A stretch of DNA of 64,000 bases, taken from assembly GCF_025502585.1 (NCBI RefSeq), contig NZ_CP106679.1, positions 3,131,501-3,195,500 of the forward strand, in the 5' to 3' direction. The notes beneath the pieces were generated by a model that worked only from the letters and a program-made list of their open reading frames with translations, did not search any database and was not told the DNA's origin. The DNA comes from Reichenbachiella agarivorans. Its GTDB lineage: Bacteria; Bacteroidota; Bacteroidia; Cytophagales; Cyclobacteriaceae. A program made the position numbers and the translations under genes. Position 1 is the first letter of the stretch, and every line of letters begins with the position of its first letter. Below, in pieces: positions 35,406-45,400 of the stretch.

Positions 35406-37487
35406 ATGGTAAAATTACATAGAATGAAATTGAGGATTAATAGAAGAAATTTGGTATTGTGTTTATTGGTATTTCAAGTCTTTGCGTCACAGGCATTTAC
35501 TGCGGGTGATTCAGTCATTACCTTAGAGCCTGCAGCCAAGCATTGGAAGGAGACCTATTTGATCAACAATCTGCTCAACAAAAACCACTACCGCAAACAG
35601 GAACTCAATGACTCACTTTCATCGGTCATTTTTCACAACTATTTGGAGTCACTTGATTTCAACAAATCTTATTTTTTGCAAGCCGACTTAGACTACTTTG
35701 GTAAGTATGAGTTCGAGCTGGATGATCACATCAAAAGAGGCAATGTGGATGTAGCTTTTCAGATTTTTAGAATCTTCAGAGAACGCGCCAATACCCGTAT
35801 CGATTATGTGTCTGATATTTTGGATGAGGGCTTTGATTATACAATAGATGAGGAATTGAATCTCGATGAAAAGGAAGTGAAATGGGCAAGTACCAATGAT
35901 GAAATCAACGATCGTTGGAGAAAAATCATCAAGAGCCAAGCATTGAGCCTCAAGCTGGCGGGTAAAACAGATGATGAGATCAAAGATTCCCTTACCAAAA
36001 GATATTTGCGATACAGAAAGGGCATCAATCAGTACAATTCTGATGATGTGTTTCAATTCTACATGAATGCCTACACCAGCTCGTATGATCCACATACCAA
36101 TTATTTTTCTCCAATTTCTTCCGAAAATTTTAATATCTCGATGAGTTTGTCATTAGAGGGGATCGGTGCGCGGTTGACACAGAGCATGGATTATACAGTG
36201 GTCAATGAGGTCGTAGCTGGCGGTCCAGCATACAAGAGTAAGTTGCTGCACAAGGATGATAAGATCATAGGAGTGGCACAAGGTGACACGGAAGCTTTCG
36301 TAGATGTCATAGGATGGAGACTACAAGATGTTGTACATTTGATTCGTGGCAAGAAAGGTACGGTGGTGAGATTGCAAGTGTTGAAATTCGATGAAGGAAC
36401 GGGTGCCTTGCCCAAAGAGATCCGATTGGTTAGGGACAAAATCAGTTTAGAAGAGGAGTCTGCTAAGTCTGAGATTATTCCGATATACAATGGGAAAGAA
36501 ACTTATAAACTTGGCGTCATTACTCTACCTAGTTTTTATATCAATTTTGAAGAGGCGCGTGAAGGAGTCAAAGATTATAAGAGTACTACACGTGACGTCA
36601 ACAACATCATCAAAGATCTCCAAGCCAATAATGTGGATGGCATCTTGATAGACCTTAGATACAACGGTGGAGGGTCGCTCAAAGAAGCCATAGATATGAC
36701 AGGCTTATTTATTGATGAAGGACCAGTTGTCCAGGTCAGAAACTCTGATGGTAGCATAGAGATCAAACGTGACGAAGATCGTCAGATACAATATACCGGT
36801 CCGCTGGCAGTGATGATCAATAGATTCTCTGCCTCAGCGTCAGAGATTTTTAGTGGAGCGATACAGGATTACAAACGTGGAATCATCGTGGGAGAAGGCT
36901 CTTTTGGCAAAGGGACTGTTCAGAATTTGATTGATTTGAACCGCATGTTTCCCAATGACGAAGATCAAATGGGACAATTGAAATTGACTTTGGCTAAGTT
37001 CTATAGAGTGAGTGGGAGTAGTACGCAAAACATAGGTGTGACACCAGACATTAGTTTCCCATCAGGTTTTGAGGCCTCGGAGTTTGGTGAGAGTTCTAGA
37101 CCCAATGCTTTGCCTTGGGATCGAATCACTTCGTCCTACTACAGACCGACCAACGATATTTCCCCTCAGTTGATTAAAAACTTGGAAATGATTTATCTCA
37201 ACGATCTTAAGACAGACAGGGATTTGCAGTATTTGGTGGAGGATGTAGACTTGTTGAAGTCTCAGCAGGACGAGAACTCACTGTCTCTCAACTATGAAAA
37301 GCGAAAGGCTGAATCCGATGAAGATGAGAAGCGCTTGGACGGAAGAAAGAACATTTCTGAATCTGCTGGAAAAGTAGGTCAAGAAGTAACTACCGAAGAA
37401 TCACAGCAGAAAAAACTCTCTGATGATCCATACCTCAAAGAAGGATTGAAGCTATTGGCTGAGCTGGTCAAACAGGATAGAAAATAA
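35406..37487 (+). CDS. C-terminal (tail-specific) processing peptidase, Prc/CtpA type
   Basis: A 693-residue secreted S41 protease. The N-terminal signal segment VLCLLVFQVFASQAF follows a basic start (MVKLHRMKLRINRRN; ATG 35424 is an alternative). A helical domain (residues about 40-230) precedes a PDZ domain (about 230-330; EGIGARLTQSMDYTVVNEVV). The catalytic part holds DGILIDLRYNGGGSL, RFSASASEIFSGAIQ with the nucleophile Ser, and GSFGKGTVQ with the general-base Lys. The long C-terminal, charged tail is typical of Prc-class proteins, which degrade periplasmic proteins by their C-termini. Confidence 0.93.
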   Translation: MVKLHRMKLRINRRNLVLCLLVFQVFASQAFTAGDSVITLEPAAKHWKETYLINNLLNKNHYRKQELNDSLSSVIFHNYLESLDFNKSYFLQADLDYFGKYEFELDDHIKRGNVDVAFQIFRIFRERANTRIDYVSDILDEGFDYTIDEELNLDEKEVKWASTNDEINDRWRKIIKSQALSLKLAGKTDDEIKDSLTKRYLRYRKGINQYNSDDVFQFYMNAYTSSYDPHTNYFSPISSENFNISMSLSLEGIGARLTQSMDYTVVNEVVAGGPAYKSKLLHKDDKIIGVAQGDTEAFVDVIGWRLQDVVHLIRGKKGTVVRLQVLKFDEGTGALPKEIRLVRDKISLEEESAKSEIIPIYNGKETYKLGVITLPSFYINFEEAREGVKDYKSTTRDVNNIIKDLQANNVDGILIDLRYNGGGSLKEAIDMTGLFIDEGPVVQVRNSDGSIEIKRDEDRQIQYTGPLAVMINRFSASASEIFSGAIQDYKRGIIVGEGSFGKGTVQNLIDLNRMFPNDEDQMGQLKLTLAKFYRVSGSSTQNIGVTPDISFPSGFEASEFGESSRPNALPWDRITSSYYRPTNDISPQLIKNLEMIYLNDLKTDRDLQYLVEDVDLLKSQQDENSLSLNYEKRKAESDEDEKRLDGRKNISESAGKVGQEVTTEESQQKKLSDDPYLKEGLKLLAELVKQDRK

Positions 37488-37496
37488 CAAAAACAT

Positions 37497-38294
37497 ATGA
37501 TTTGGGTACTGTTTGGATTTTTTGTGATTTGGATAGTACTCAATTTTTTTCTTTATGTTTTTCAGGATGATTTGATCTTTAGACCTAGTGGTAGGAAGGG
37601 ATTTGAATCACCCCAACTTTCGCTACCATTTCATGAACTGAGCATCCCAGTTGTCCTAGGCAATCTTCATGCGGTGCTGATCAAGTGCCCTCATGATTCA
37701 CCACAAGGGCTGATTCTTTATTTTCATGGCAACACAGGAGACTTGAACCGATGGGGAGGTATAGCAGCTGATCTATGTCGCTATCACTATGATGTGTTGG
37801 TATTTGATTACCGAGGCTATGGGCAAAGCACAGGAGATAGATCAGAAAACGCGTTGTATGATGATTCGGTAGCTGTCAGAACCTATGTTGACGACCACTA
37901 TGACTACCAAAAAATAGTGTACTATGGTAGATCGATTGGTGCCGCTATGGCTGTAGATTTGGCTGCCAAACATACGCCTGATCAATTGATATTGGAGACT
38001 CCTTTTGCTCAATTATCCGATGCAGTTCCCTTTCTTGGTTTTGTGTCCCTCTACCAATATTTGGTGAAGTACCAATTTAAATCTATTGACAAAATAGGAT
38101 GGGTAAAATGCCCTGTTTTTGTATTGCATGGCACTTCGGATCGAGTGATTCCTTTGAGTTCTGCCAAAAGATTGTTTGAAAAAATTGCTTTGAATTGTAA
38201 AAAATTAATTGTCATTGATAAAGCAGGACATAATAATTTGAATAGTTTTGAGATTTATTACACTTCACTGGAAGAGATACTTAACCGAAATTGA
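37497..38294 (+). CDS. membrane-anchored alpha/beta hydrolase
   Basis: A 265-residue serine hydrolase. An N-terminal transmembrane helix (MIWVLFGFFVIWIVLNFFLY) anchors it. Visible triad elements are Ser in YYGRSIGAAMAV (GxSxG), Asp in HGTSDRVIP and His in DKAGHNNL; the oxyanion motif YFHGNTGD precedes them. It belongs to the group of ABHD13/BEM46-like hydrolases; the substrate is unknown. It starts 9 bp after the tail-specific protease and overlaps the next ORF by 4 bp. Confidence 0.9.
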   Translation: MIWVLFGFFVIWIVLNFFLYVFQDDLIFRPSGRKGFESPQLSLPFHELSIPVVLGNLHAVLIKCPHDSPQGLILYFHGNTGDLNRWGGIAADLCRYHYDVLVFDYRGYGQSTGDRSENALYDDSVAVRTYVDDHYDYQKIVYYGRSIGAAMAVDLAAKHTPDQLILETPFAQLSDAVPFLGFVSLYQYLVKYQFKSIDKIGWVKCPVFVLHGTSDRVIPLSSAKRLFEKIALNCKKLIVIDKAGHNNLNSFEIYYTSLEEILNRN

Positions 38295-38779
38295 AATACC
38301 TTTTGTTTGCTTTGACCCAGGTGAGGAACAGCCTAAGAGTAGGTGTCACCATTTTAACCCTTCTTCTGAGCTGCAGTTTTTCTGCATGGTCTCAAGATCC
38401 TACAATCTATGTAAGCCCTCATTCGGTAGATGAGACCCTCTCTAATGTGTACATTGGGATTGATAACAATGGTCATAAATATTTGAATACTCATTTTTAT
38501 GAGACAGACTCTATTGATCAAGGAGAGTTCAAAGGCAAGGTTTATGTTGTAGATTTCACTTTGCGTAACTTAAACAAGATCATATCCTGTGAGCCAACGA
38601 TTGCCCTAGATATTCCTTTGAAGATCATGGTTTGGGAGGAGGATGGCGATGTGTATTTGGCCTACATCAACCCTTTTGTTTATAAAAAGAGATATTTCAT
38701 CATGGGTTGTGATGATTTGCTGGACGAATACAACAAGTCTATCATCCGCATCGTCAATGATGCCATTCGCACACACTGA
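38291..38779 (+). CDS. secreted protein of unknown function
   Basis: A 162-residue protein with a probable signal peptide (about residues 1-35, hydrophobic core VGVTILTLLLSCSFSA followed by WSQD) and a mature part of about 125 residues with mixed beta strands and two Cys. The only suitable start is TTG at 38291, overlapping the hydrolase stop as TTGA, so translation may be coupled. A Cys inside the hydrophobic stretch is too deep to be a lipobox with certainty. No family is recognised. Confidence 0.6.
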   Translation: MKYLLFALTQVRNSLRVGVTILTLLLSCSFSAWSQDPTIYVSPHSVDETLSNVYIGIDNNGHKYLNTHFYETDSIDQGEFKGKVYVVDFTLRNLNKIISCEPTIALDIPLKIMVWEEDGDVYLAYINPFVYKKRYFIMGCDDLLDEYNKSIIRIVNDAIRTH

Positions 38780-38956
38780 TCTGATCCCTTTCTAGTCTCT
38801 AGGTGTGATTCTAGTCATAGATCGATTAGGTTCAGGTACTCAATACTAACACCTCAATACTCGTGTCTAATTCTATCGCTAAAACTGATGGAGATTTACT
38901 ACTTATAGTACTGCAAAATACATTTATTTGTAGTCTGTAAAATCAACACTATCTGC

Positions 38957-39976
38957 GTGGCGCAATATCAAGAAATACTCAATGATCTGACTAAGGGACA
39001 ATATGCCCCAGTATACTTTTTGCAGGGAGAAGAATCTTATTTCATTGACAAAGTTGTTTCTTACATAGAGACAAATGCGATGGACGAGAGCATGAAGGGA
39101 TTCAACCAGATTGTGATGTATGGCAAGGATGCTGATATCCCGACGATCATCAATCACGCCAAGGGCTATCCAATGATGTCCGACCGAAAAGTCGTGATTA
39201 TCAAGGAAGCACAAGAGTTGGCTGGATTGGACAAGGAAGTAGGAGAGAAGTACTTTGTCAACTACCTAGAAAACCCACAGCCATCCACAATACTGGTACT
39301 GGCATACAAGTACAAGTCTCTCGATAAGAGAAAAAAGCTCTCCAAAGCTTTTGTTAAGCATGCGGTGGTTTTGGATTCGGCAAAAATGTATGACAATCAG
39401 CTACCCACTTGGATAGAGGGATATGTCAAAGACAAGGGCAAAAAAATAGATCAAAAGGCATTGTTTCTGATCACTGAAAACATCGGAAATAACCTCACCA
39501 GGATATCCAATGAGATAGACAAAATGTTGATCAATATACCGAATGAGGCACTGATCACCTCAGATCATGTTTACAAAAACATCGGTATCAGCAAGGAATA
39601 CAATGTGTTTGAACTCCAGAAAGCTCTGTCATATAGAAATGTCATGAAAGCCAATGAAATCATTAACTATTTCAAGTCTGATCCCAAGTCCAATCCGTTG
39701 ATTCCTATTATTGCCAATGTTTTTTCATTTTTCAATAAATTATTGTTGATTCATCACTCTCAGAATAAATCTGACAAACATTTGGCATCTTTATTGGGAG
39801 TTCATCCATTTTTCGTGAAAGAATATATGATGGCTGCTAAGAATTACCCACTATCCAAAGTGATAGACAATATCCGATACATTAAGATTGCTGACATGAA
39901 ATCCAAAGGCATAGATTACCCTTCACAATCTGAGGGAGAAATCATGAAAGAATTGGTTTTTACGCTTCTACATTGA
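38957..39976 (+). CDS. holA: DNA polymerase III subunit delta
   Basis: The delta subunit opens the beta sliding clamp in the clamp loader. The 339-residue protein begins with YAPVYFLQGEESYFIDKVVS, the usual N-terminal block of HolA, and has the AAA-like core without an active P-loop, as is normal for delta. A C-terminal helical domain follows (residues about 205-335). Translation starts at GTG 38957 (MAQYQEILND). It is a single gene in the middle of envelope genes. Confidence 0.9.
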   Translation: MAQYQEILNDLTKGQYAPVYFLQGEESYFIDKVVSYIETNAMDESMKGFNQIVMYGKDADIPTIINHAKGYPMMSDRKVVIIKEAQELAGLDKEVGEKYFVNYLENPQPSTILVLAYKYKSLDKRKKLSKAFVKHAVVLDSAKMYDNQLPTWIEGYVKDKGKKIDQKALFLITENIGNNLTRISNEIDKMLINIPNEALITSDHVYKNIGISKEYNVFELQKALSYRNVMKANEIINYFKSDPKSNPLIPIIANVFSFFNKLLLIHHSQNKSDKHLASLLGVHPFFVKEYMMAAKNYPLSKVIDNIRYIKIADMKSKGIDYPSQSEGEIMKELVFTLLH

Positions 39977-40042
39977 GAGGCTAATAATTAGCATTAAATT
40001 AGAGGTATCATAGATTATTGAATAACTATCCATTTACGCTTG

Positions 40043-43009
40043 ATGAACAAAATACACCTGACGTCACCCCTACAAAGTCTTTTCTTGATTTTAGTGCTTG
40101 TGCTCTTGGCGAATCTTTCGGTTCAGGGACAAGATTTGGATCAAGATGCTCGATTCAGACATGCCAAATTGCTCTACCAAAAGAATGCTTATGTAGCTGC
40201 AAGGCTGGAATTTAGCAAGATCACCGCCAAACAATACGAAGAAGAAGTGGCTTATTTCATTGCTTCGTGTGCCGTACGTGCAGGTCAGGATGATGGAGAA
40301 TACTTGATCCAACAGTTCGTTCAAAAATACCCTTACAACCCACATGCAAAAGGTGCGTTTTTTGACCTAGGTAACTACTATTTTGATCGGGGAGAATATG
40401 CCGAGGCAATCAAAAATTACGACAAGAGCAATGAAGAGTATTCTACAGAAATGTTCTTCAAGAAGGGATATGCTTTATTCAATTTGGGCAAAAAGGAAGA
40501 AGCATTGAAGTCATTTGCCAAACTGGAAGGTAGTTATACAGAGTATGAAAAGGATGGAGCGTATTTTCAAGGATATATTCTATACCACCAGGGCAAAGTC
40601 AAAGAATCATTCAAATACCTCCAAACGGGTTTTGAGTCCAAACAATTTGGAATCCCGTCCTTCGAACTATACGTCAGCGCTTTGTATTCAGACAAAAAGT
40701 ACAAACAGCTAATCACACTAGTGGACTCTCAAGACAAAAGTGTGACAAGTCAGAACATCTTGAACTACTATGCTGATGCGCACTATGCACTCGGCGAGTA
40801 CCGAAAGGCAGCAGATGATTATGCCAAGCTATTTGACAAGTACAGTCGTGCGAGAAATGAGAAGAATTACTTCAAATCAGGATATTCAAACTACAAGTTG
40901 GGCAACAAGGATACTGCAGAGGATCAATTAAAAAGGTCTGCAGTGGCAGATGATACAGTAGGTGCCTATGCTTCGTACTATCTGGGCGTTTTGTATCACA
41001 AAGATCAGAATTATCAGTTCTCGGTCACATCATTCGAAAATACAACCAAGTACGATACGCGCCTCAAAGAAGACGCGACGTTTCAGTTGTCAAAAACTCT
41101 CATGGAGATTCCAAACTATGACCGTGCTGTAAATGTCCTGACTGGCTATCTCAAAGACTATCCCAACAGCAAGTACAAGGAACAGGCAGGTGATATGCTA
41201 GGCATGGCATATGCCCTGACGGACAACTATGACTTGGCGATGAACTACATCGAAAGCCGAAAAGTATTGACTCCTCAAATGAAGACTACCTACCAAAGGG
41301 TTTCGTTTATGAAGGGAATGTCATTGTTCAATGACAAGAAGTTTGGATTGGCTGTCGAGGTATTTCAAAAGTCACTCATTCATGACATGGATCACGAAAT
41401 CACCCAAAACGCTTATTACTGGACGGGAGAGAGTTTGTCTTTGTTAGGAAGAGAGGATGAGTCATTATTTTACTACCGTAGTGTGGTCAAGGACGGGACA
41501 CAATTGTACCCCAAATCTCTATATAGCAAAGCTTACGCGCATTTCAATCTAGGTCAATACCAAGAAGCCAAAGATGCTTTTGTGGATTTTGAATCTAGGT
41601 ACACTCCAGACATCAACAAGAACTACTTGTCGGACACCTACCTTAGATTGGGAGATTGCTACTTTGCACTCAAAAATTACAATCAGGGGATTAATTTCTA
41701 CCAAAAGGCGATTACAGCGGGCAATAAGAAACTGGATGACCTGTATTTTCAGATTGGTTTGCTCAACAGATATTTGGATAAGAATCAAGAGGCCAAAAAT
41801 TACTTCAACAAGTTGATCAAAGAGATTCCTAAATCACCCAAAATCGATCAGGCGCAATATCAAATAGCGAAAATTGAATTTGAAAAAGGTGATGGGAATA
41901 AGGCCATAGATGCTTATAGAAAATTCATCATCAACTACCCTAGTAGTTCATTTGTGCCATTTGCACTGCTAGATCAGGCGGTTGCTTTTGACAACAAAGG
42001 AGAAACCGCATCATCCATCAGAAACTACAAAGAAATATTGGAACGCTTTCCAAGACATGAAGTGGCTAATAGTGCTCTGCTAGGTCTGCAACAAAAGAGC
42101 AATCAAGGTTCTTTTGGTGAGTTTGATCAATATTTGGCGATGTACAAAGCAGCCAACCCTCAAAGTCAGGCATTGGAAAACATCGAATTTGAGACAGCTC
42201 AGGCACAGTATTATAGTCAGAAGTACACTTTGGCGATCTCAGGATTTCTGGAGTTTGTGAAGAGTTATCCGAAAAGTCCTTTGGCGGTGAGCGCCAAATA
42301 TTTCATAGCGGACTCTTATTTTAGATTGGATCAGGATCAAAAATCACTTGATTATTTCTATCAAATAGAGGGAAACAAGGATTTTTCCAAGTATGACAAA
42401 GTTTTGTATAGGATTGCGACCTTGGAGGCGAAAAAGAAGGAATATCCAAAGTCAAACAACTATTACCACAAGCTGAGAGTGGTGTCAGGGACTGCTCGTA
42501 ACATGATTTTTGTGGAGACTGGTTTGATGGAAAACTTCTTTGCGATGAAAAAATATGATTCGGCGGTGTACTATGGCACTTCTTTGTTGAGAAACGCCAA
42601 CGCTGGAGTTTTGGTAGAGTCACAAGCCAATTTGACCATTGGCAAGGCCAAATATCTACAATCAAAATATGAAGATGCATTGGTGTATTTGCTGCCATTG
42701 GTGAGCAATTCTCCAGATGAAAGAGGGGCAGAGGCTTATCTCTACATCAGCAAGATTTATTACGCACAGAAGAAGTACGACACAGCATTGGAGAGTCTCT
42801 TTGTCCTCACCAACAATTTTAAAAATTATGAATATTGGCGAGGAGAGGCATATTTACTGATGTCTGATATCTATTTGGAGACAGATGAAGTCTTCCAAGC
42901 CAAGGCAACTTTGAACTCTTTGCTGGACAATTCAACACAGACAGAGATCAAGGCGAGAGCACAGGAAAAATTGAAAAAGATCAATGAGGTTAACAATGAA
43001 AATAATTGA
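40043..43009 (+). CDS. large tetratricopeptide-repeat protein, secreted
   Basis: A 988-residue protein with a signal peptide (hydrophobic core QSLFLILVLVLLANLSVQG, then QD) followed by repeated TPR or Sel1-like helical pairs along its whole length. Examples are GAFFDLGNYYFDRGEYAEAI, LSDTYLRLGDCYFALKNYNQ and AYLYISKIYYAQKKYDTALE. It probably works as a periplasmic scaffold. Its 3' end overlaps the next ORF, an outer-membrane barrel, by 14 bp, so the pair may form one envelope complex. The start could also be TTG 40040. Confidence 0.88.
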   Translation: MNKIHLTSPLQSLFLILVLVLLANLSVQGQDLDQDARFRHAKLLYQKNAYVAARLEFSKITAKQYEEEVAYFIASCAVRAGQDDGEYLIQQFVQKYPYNPHAKGAFFDLGNYYFDRGEYAEAIKNYDKSNEEYSTEMFFKKGYALFNLGKKEEALKSFAKLEGSYTEYEKDGAYFQGYILYHQGKVKESFKYLQTGFESKQFGIPSFELYVSALYSDKKYKQLITLVDSQDKSVTSQNILNYYADAHYALGEYRKAADDYAKLFDKYSRARNEKNYFKSGYSNYKLGNKDTAEDQLKRSAVADDTVGAYASYYLGVLYHKDQNYQFSVTSFENTTKYDTRLKEDATFQLSKTLMEIPNYDRAVNVLTGYLKDYPNSKYKEQAGDMLGMAYALTDNYDLAMNYIESRKVLTPQMKTTYQRVSFMKGMSLFNDKKFGLAVEVFQKSLIHDMDHEITQNAYYWTGESLSLLGREDESLFYYRSVVKDGTQLYPKSLYSKAYAHFNLGQYQEAKDAFVDFESRYTPDINKNYLSDTYLRLGDCYFALKNYNQGINFYQKAITAGNKKLDDLYFQIGLLNRYLDKNQEAKNYFNKLIKEIPKSPKIDQAQYQIAKIEFEKGDGNKAIDAYRKFIINYPSSSFVPFALLDQAVAFDNKGETASSIRNYKEILERFPRHEVANSALLGLQQKSNQGSFGEFDQYLAMYKAANPQSQALENIEFETAQAQYYSQKYTLAISGFLEFVKSYPKSPLAVSAKYFIADSYFRLDQDQKSLDYFYQIEGNKDFSKYDKVLYRIATLEAKKKEYPKSNNYYHKLRVVSGTARNMIFVETGLMENFFAMKKYDSAVYYGTSLLRNANAGVLVESQANLTIGKAKYLQSKYEDALVYLLPLVSNSPDERGAEAYLYISKIYYAQKKYDTALESLFVLTNNFKNYEYWRGEAYLLMSDIYLETDEVFQAKATLNSLLDNSTQTEIKARAQEKLKKINEVNNENN

Positions 43010-44657
43010 AAAGCACATGAAATCTAATAGGAGAATAATACTAGGAGCTGTGCTTGTTTTTATTGCCCATCAAGGAATGGCTCAAAGACAGCAAAGTGGA
43101 GATATCCAAGATGCCGAAATTGTCATTGAAAAGGATAGACAGATCGAATTGAACAAAGAAGTGAAACTCTATGAGTTTATCAAATGGCAACCTAAGCCAC
43201 AGCAGTATCAAACGGTCGATCCAGGTGAGTTTGAGGTGTTTGAATACGATTTGGCTGATGAACCAGAGGTGATTGCCTCTACTATTACGACTGTTGCCAA
43301 AAAAGAGTCTGAATATCACCAATACTTAAAGGCTGGTTTGGGTAATTATTGGTCACCTTTGATTGATTTGTCATTGGTGAGTCCAGGTGATCCTAATCAG
43401 TCTGTGGGATTGAATTACAAGCATTTGTCATTCAAGACAGGAGAGGTGGATGGAGATAACAGTGCCTCGGCTCTCAATGAAATCAGTGTGTATGGAACCA
43501 AAGTATGGCAGAGAGTCAAAACAACTGGCGTGGTGTCTTACAAATCCGATGAAAACTATTTGTATGGATATACCGACGGCACTGTGGTCAACAGAGAAGA
43601 CATCAGAAAGAGCAACAAATTCGTCAGTGCTAAAGTGGAGATGGAAGACAATAACTTGACTGATGTTTGGAATTACAATTTAAATGCAGGGTATAGAGGC
43701 TTTTTTGACAATTATGACAATGCAGAAAATACATTGGATGTGGATGGATTGATCAGCAATTCCAACAAGATTTTCTTAGAGGCTCAGTTCAACTTGTCGA
43801 ATTATAACCAAGCAACTCCCAGTGCGAGGAGTCATCTCAGAGCCAAACCCTACTATAGCTTTGAATACAGTGGATTCAAAATTGATGCGGGACTTTCTGT
43901 CAACATGCAGAGTGACAAGGTTGCCAATTTGAAACAATTTAAAGTGTTTCCTTATTTAGCCACTACTTATGACCTGACGGATGAATATGAGGTGTTTGCT
44001 AAGTTGGATGCTGGTTATGATTTCAATACTTTGTATGATTTTTCTGACAAAGTACCTTACTTGAACCCAGACAATACAGTGGCTAATACTGAGAAAACAG
44101 TGGATATAACTGCTGGAGTAAGAGGAGATATCACAGAGAATTGGTACTCGTCTGTGCAGGTGGGTTATCAAGGGATTAGAAATTTGCCAATGTATGTCAA
44201 CTCAGCGATAGACCAGAGTTTGATCGACTTGACGTATGACAAAGACGTGACCAACCTATTTACAGTTGGGTTGACGACCGAGTATGAAATCAATAAAAAG
44301 CATCAGGTTGAATTAGGATTTACCTACTACAATTATTCAGGAGGAGATATCAGCCAAGCTTATCACCTGCCAGCTACTGACTTGTCAGTAAGAGGAGAGC
44401 ATTTGTTCGTGGACAAATTGACTTTCCAATGGCAGTACAGCTTGCTCGCTGGGATCACGGCGTATGATGCGATCAATGATAGTGATGTGGATTTGAGTGC
44501 AATTTCGAGACTGGATTTGAGTGTGCACTACCAGATCAAAGAGAGGTTGGGCGCATTCATATCATCAGACAATACCATCGGAAAAGCCTATTCTAGGTAT
44601 CTCTACTATCCACAGCGCGGATTACAGATCAAAGCAGGTGTCACTTTCAGGTTTTAA
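42996..44657 (+). CDS. outer-membrane beta-barrel protein
   Basis: A 553-residue secreted protein. After a signal peptide (core RRIILGAVLVFIAHQGMAQ) and a short acidic part, the sequence is full of amphipathic strands (TWSVQVGYQG style, such as NWYSSVQVGYQGIRN) and ends in QIKAGVTFRF. The terminal Phe and strand pattern are signatures of outer-membrane barrels. No TonB plug domain is seen. The start at ATG 42996 overlaps the TPR gene; ATG 43017 is an alternative that gives a shorter signal peptide. A terminator follows. Confidence 0.8.
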   Translation: MKIIEKHMKSNRRIILGAVLVFIAHQGMAQRQQSGDIQDAEIVIEKDRQIELNKEVKLYEFIKWQPKPQQYQTVDPGEFEVFEYDLADEPEVIASTITTVAKKESEYHQYLKAGLGNYWSPLIDLSLVSPGDPNQSVGLNYKHLSFKTGEVDGDNSASALNEISVYGTKVWQRVKTTGVVSYKSDENYLYGYTDGTVVNREDIRKSNKFVSAKVEMEDNNLTDVWNYNLNAGYRGFFDNYDNAENTLDVDGLISNSNKIFLEAQFNLSNYNQATPSARSHLRAKPYYSFEYSGFKIDAGLSVNMQSDKVANLKQFKVFPYLATTYDLTDEYEVFAKLDAGYDFNTLYDFSDKVPYLNPDNTVANTEKTVDITAGVRGDITENWYSSVQVGYQGIRNLPMYVNSAIDQSLIDLTYDKDVTNLFTVGLTTEYEINKKHQVELGFTYYNYSGGDISQAYHLPATDLSVRGEHLFVDKLTFQWQYSLLAGITAYDAINDSDVDLSAISRLDLSVHYQIKERLGAFISSDNTIGKAYSRYLYYPQRGLQIKAGVTFRF

Positions 44658-44659
44658 GT

Positions 44660-44697
44660 AAAAACCTGTTTTTGACTGATAAAAAGCAGGTTTTTCT
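44660..44697 (+). terminator. intrinsic terminator after the barrel gene
   Basis: AAAAACCTG (44660-44668) pairs with CAGGTTTTT (44687-44695), with a further A/T-rich pairing inside. T and C bases follow. It could also act on the minus strand because of its A/T arms. Confidence 0.75.
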
Positions 44698-44746
44698 TCT
44701 CAGGTAATTTTCTTAGTTTTCTTCATTGATCCAAAATAAGAGAGCT

Positions 44747-45289
44747 ATGAGAAGAATTATCATGACTATTGCCGTATTAGGCATTTTTAGTACTGCATTT
44801 TGTCAGACATCTCGTCAAAACAATGGTTACAACCTTAAAGATTATTGCGATTCGGAGAGTTGTTTGTACTTCAAATTCCAAAATGCGATGATCCACCCCG
44901 CAGAAGGCAAGGCAGATTGGGAAATGTCTAATGTCGAGGTGGCAGTCAAAAAAACAGGCGGCTATATCCTGACGGGTGATTTGGCTATGTCCGAAAAGGA
45001 TAGAGGGGCTAGATTGAATTTTGAAATTCAGTTTTTTGATAAGAATGATCAGCTGATATATAAGGAGCAATCTGGTGTGTTTGAGTTTTTTTCCGAACCT
45101 CATCGCGCAGAACCTATGGTGATCAGCGGCAGCTTGGATGAGCATATTTCACAGCAGATTGATTTTTTAGATTTCTTTCTTGTGTCCAGCGAGGTTGTTC
45201 CTTATTATGAACTTGATTCGGATTGTTATGGGCCATGCAAAAGTCATGAGCTCAATGTAAGTATCAAGGAGTTTAAGAAATTGAAGTAG
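44747..45289 (+). CDS. secreted paralogue A, function unknown
   Basis: A 180-residue protein with a signal peptide (MRRIIMTIAVLGIFSTAFC then Q). The mature part has four Cys, two in NLKDYCDSESCLYFKF and two at the end in SDCYGPCKSHELN, likely two disulfides. It is a clear paralogue of the next gene: shared blocks include YILTGDLA, FEF with an acidic residue, EPMVISG, VPYYE, SDCY.PCK and SIKEFKK. No known family is recognised. The start is ATG 44747, as the seven earlier codons lack signal-peptide shape. Confidence 0.72.
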   Translation: MRRIIMTIAVLGIFSTAFCQTSRQNNGYNLKDYCDSESCLYFKFQNAMIHPAEGKADWEMSNVEVAVKKTGGYILTGDLAMSEKDRGARLNFEIQFFDKNDQLIYKEQSGVFEFFSEPHRAEPMVISGSLDEHISQQIDFLDFFLVSSEVVPYYELDSDCYGPCKSHELNVSIKEFKKLK

Positions 45290-45400
45290 GATATTAATAG
45301 CAGGGGTTCTGTTTTCTGGACTGGAGTAGTTGATGTCTTCTTGTTGTTGCTAGCATTATTTTCACTATTTTTAGTGAATCTTATCAAAGCAGCATGAGAG

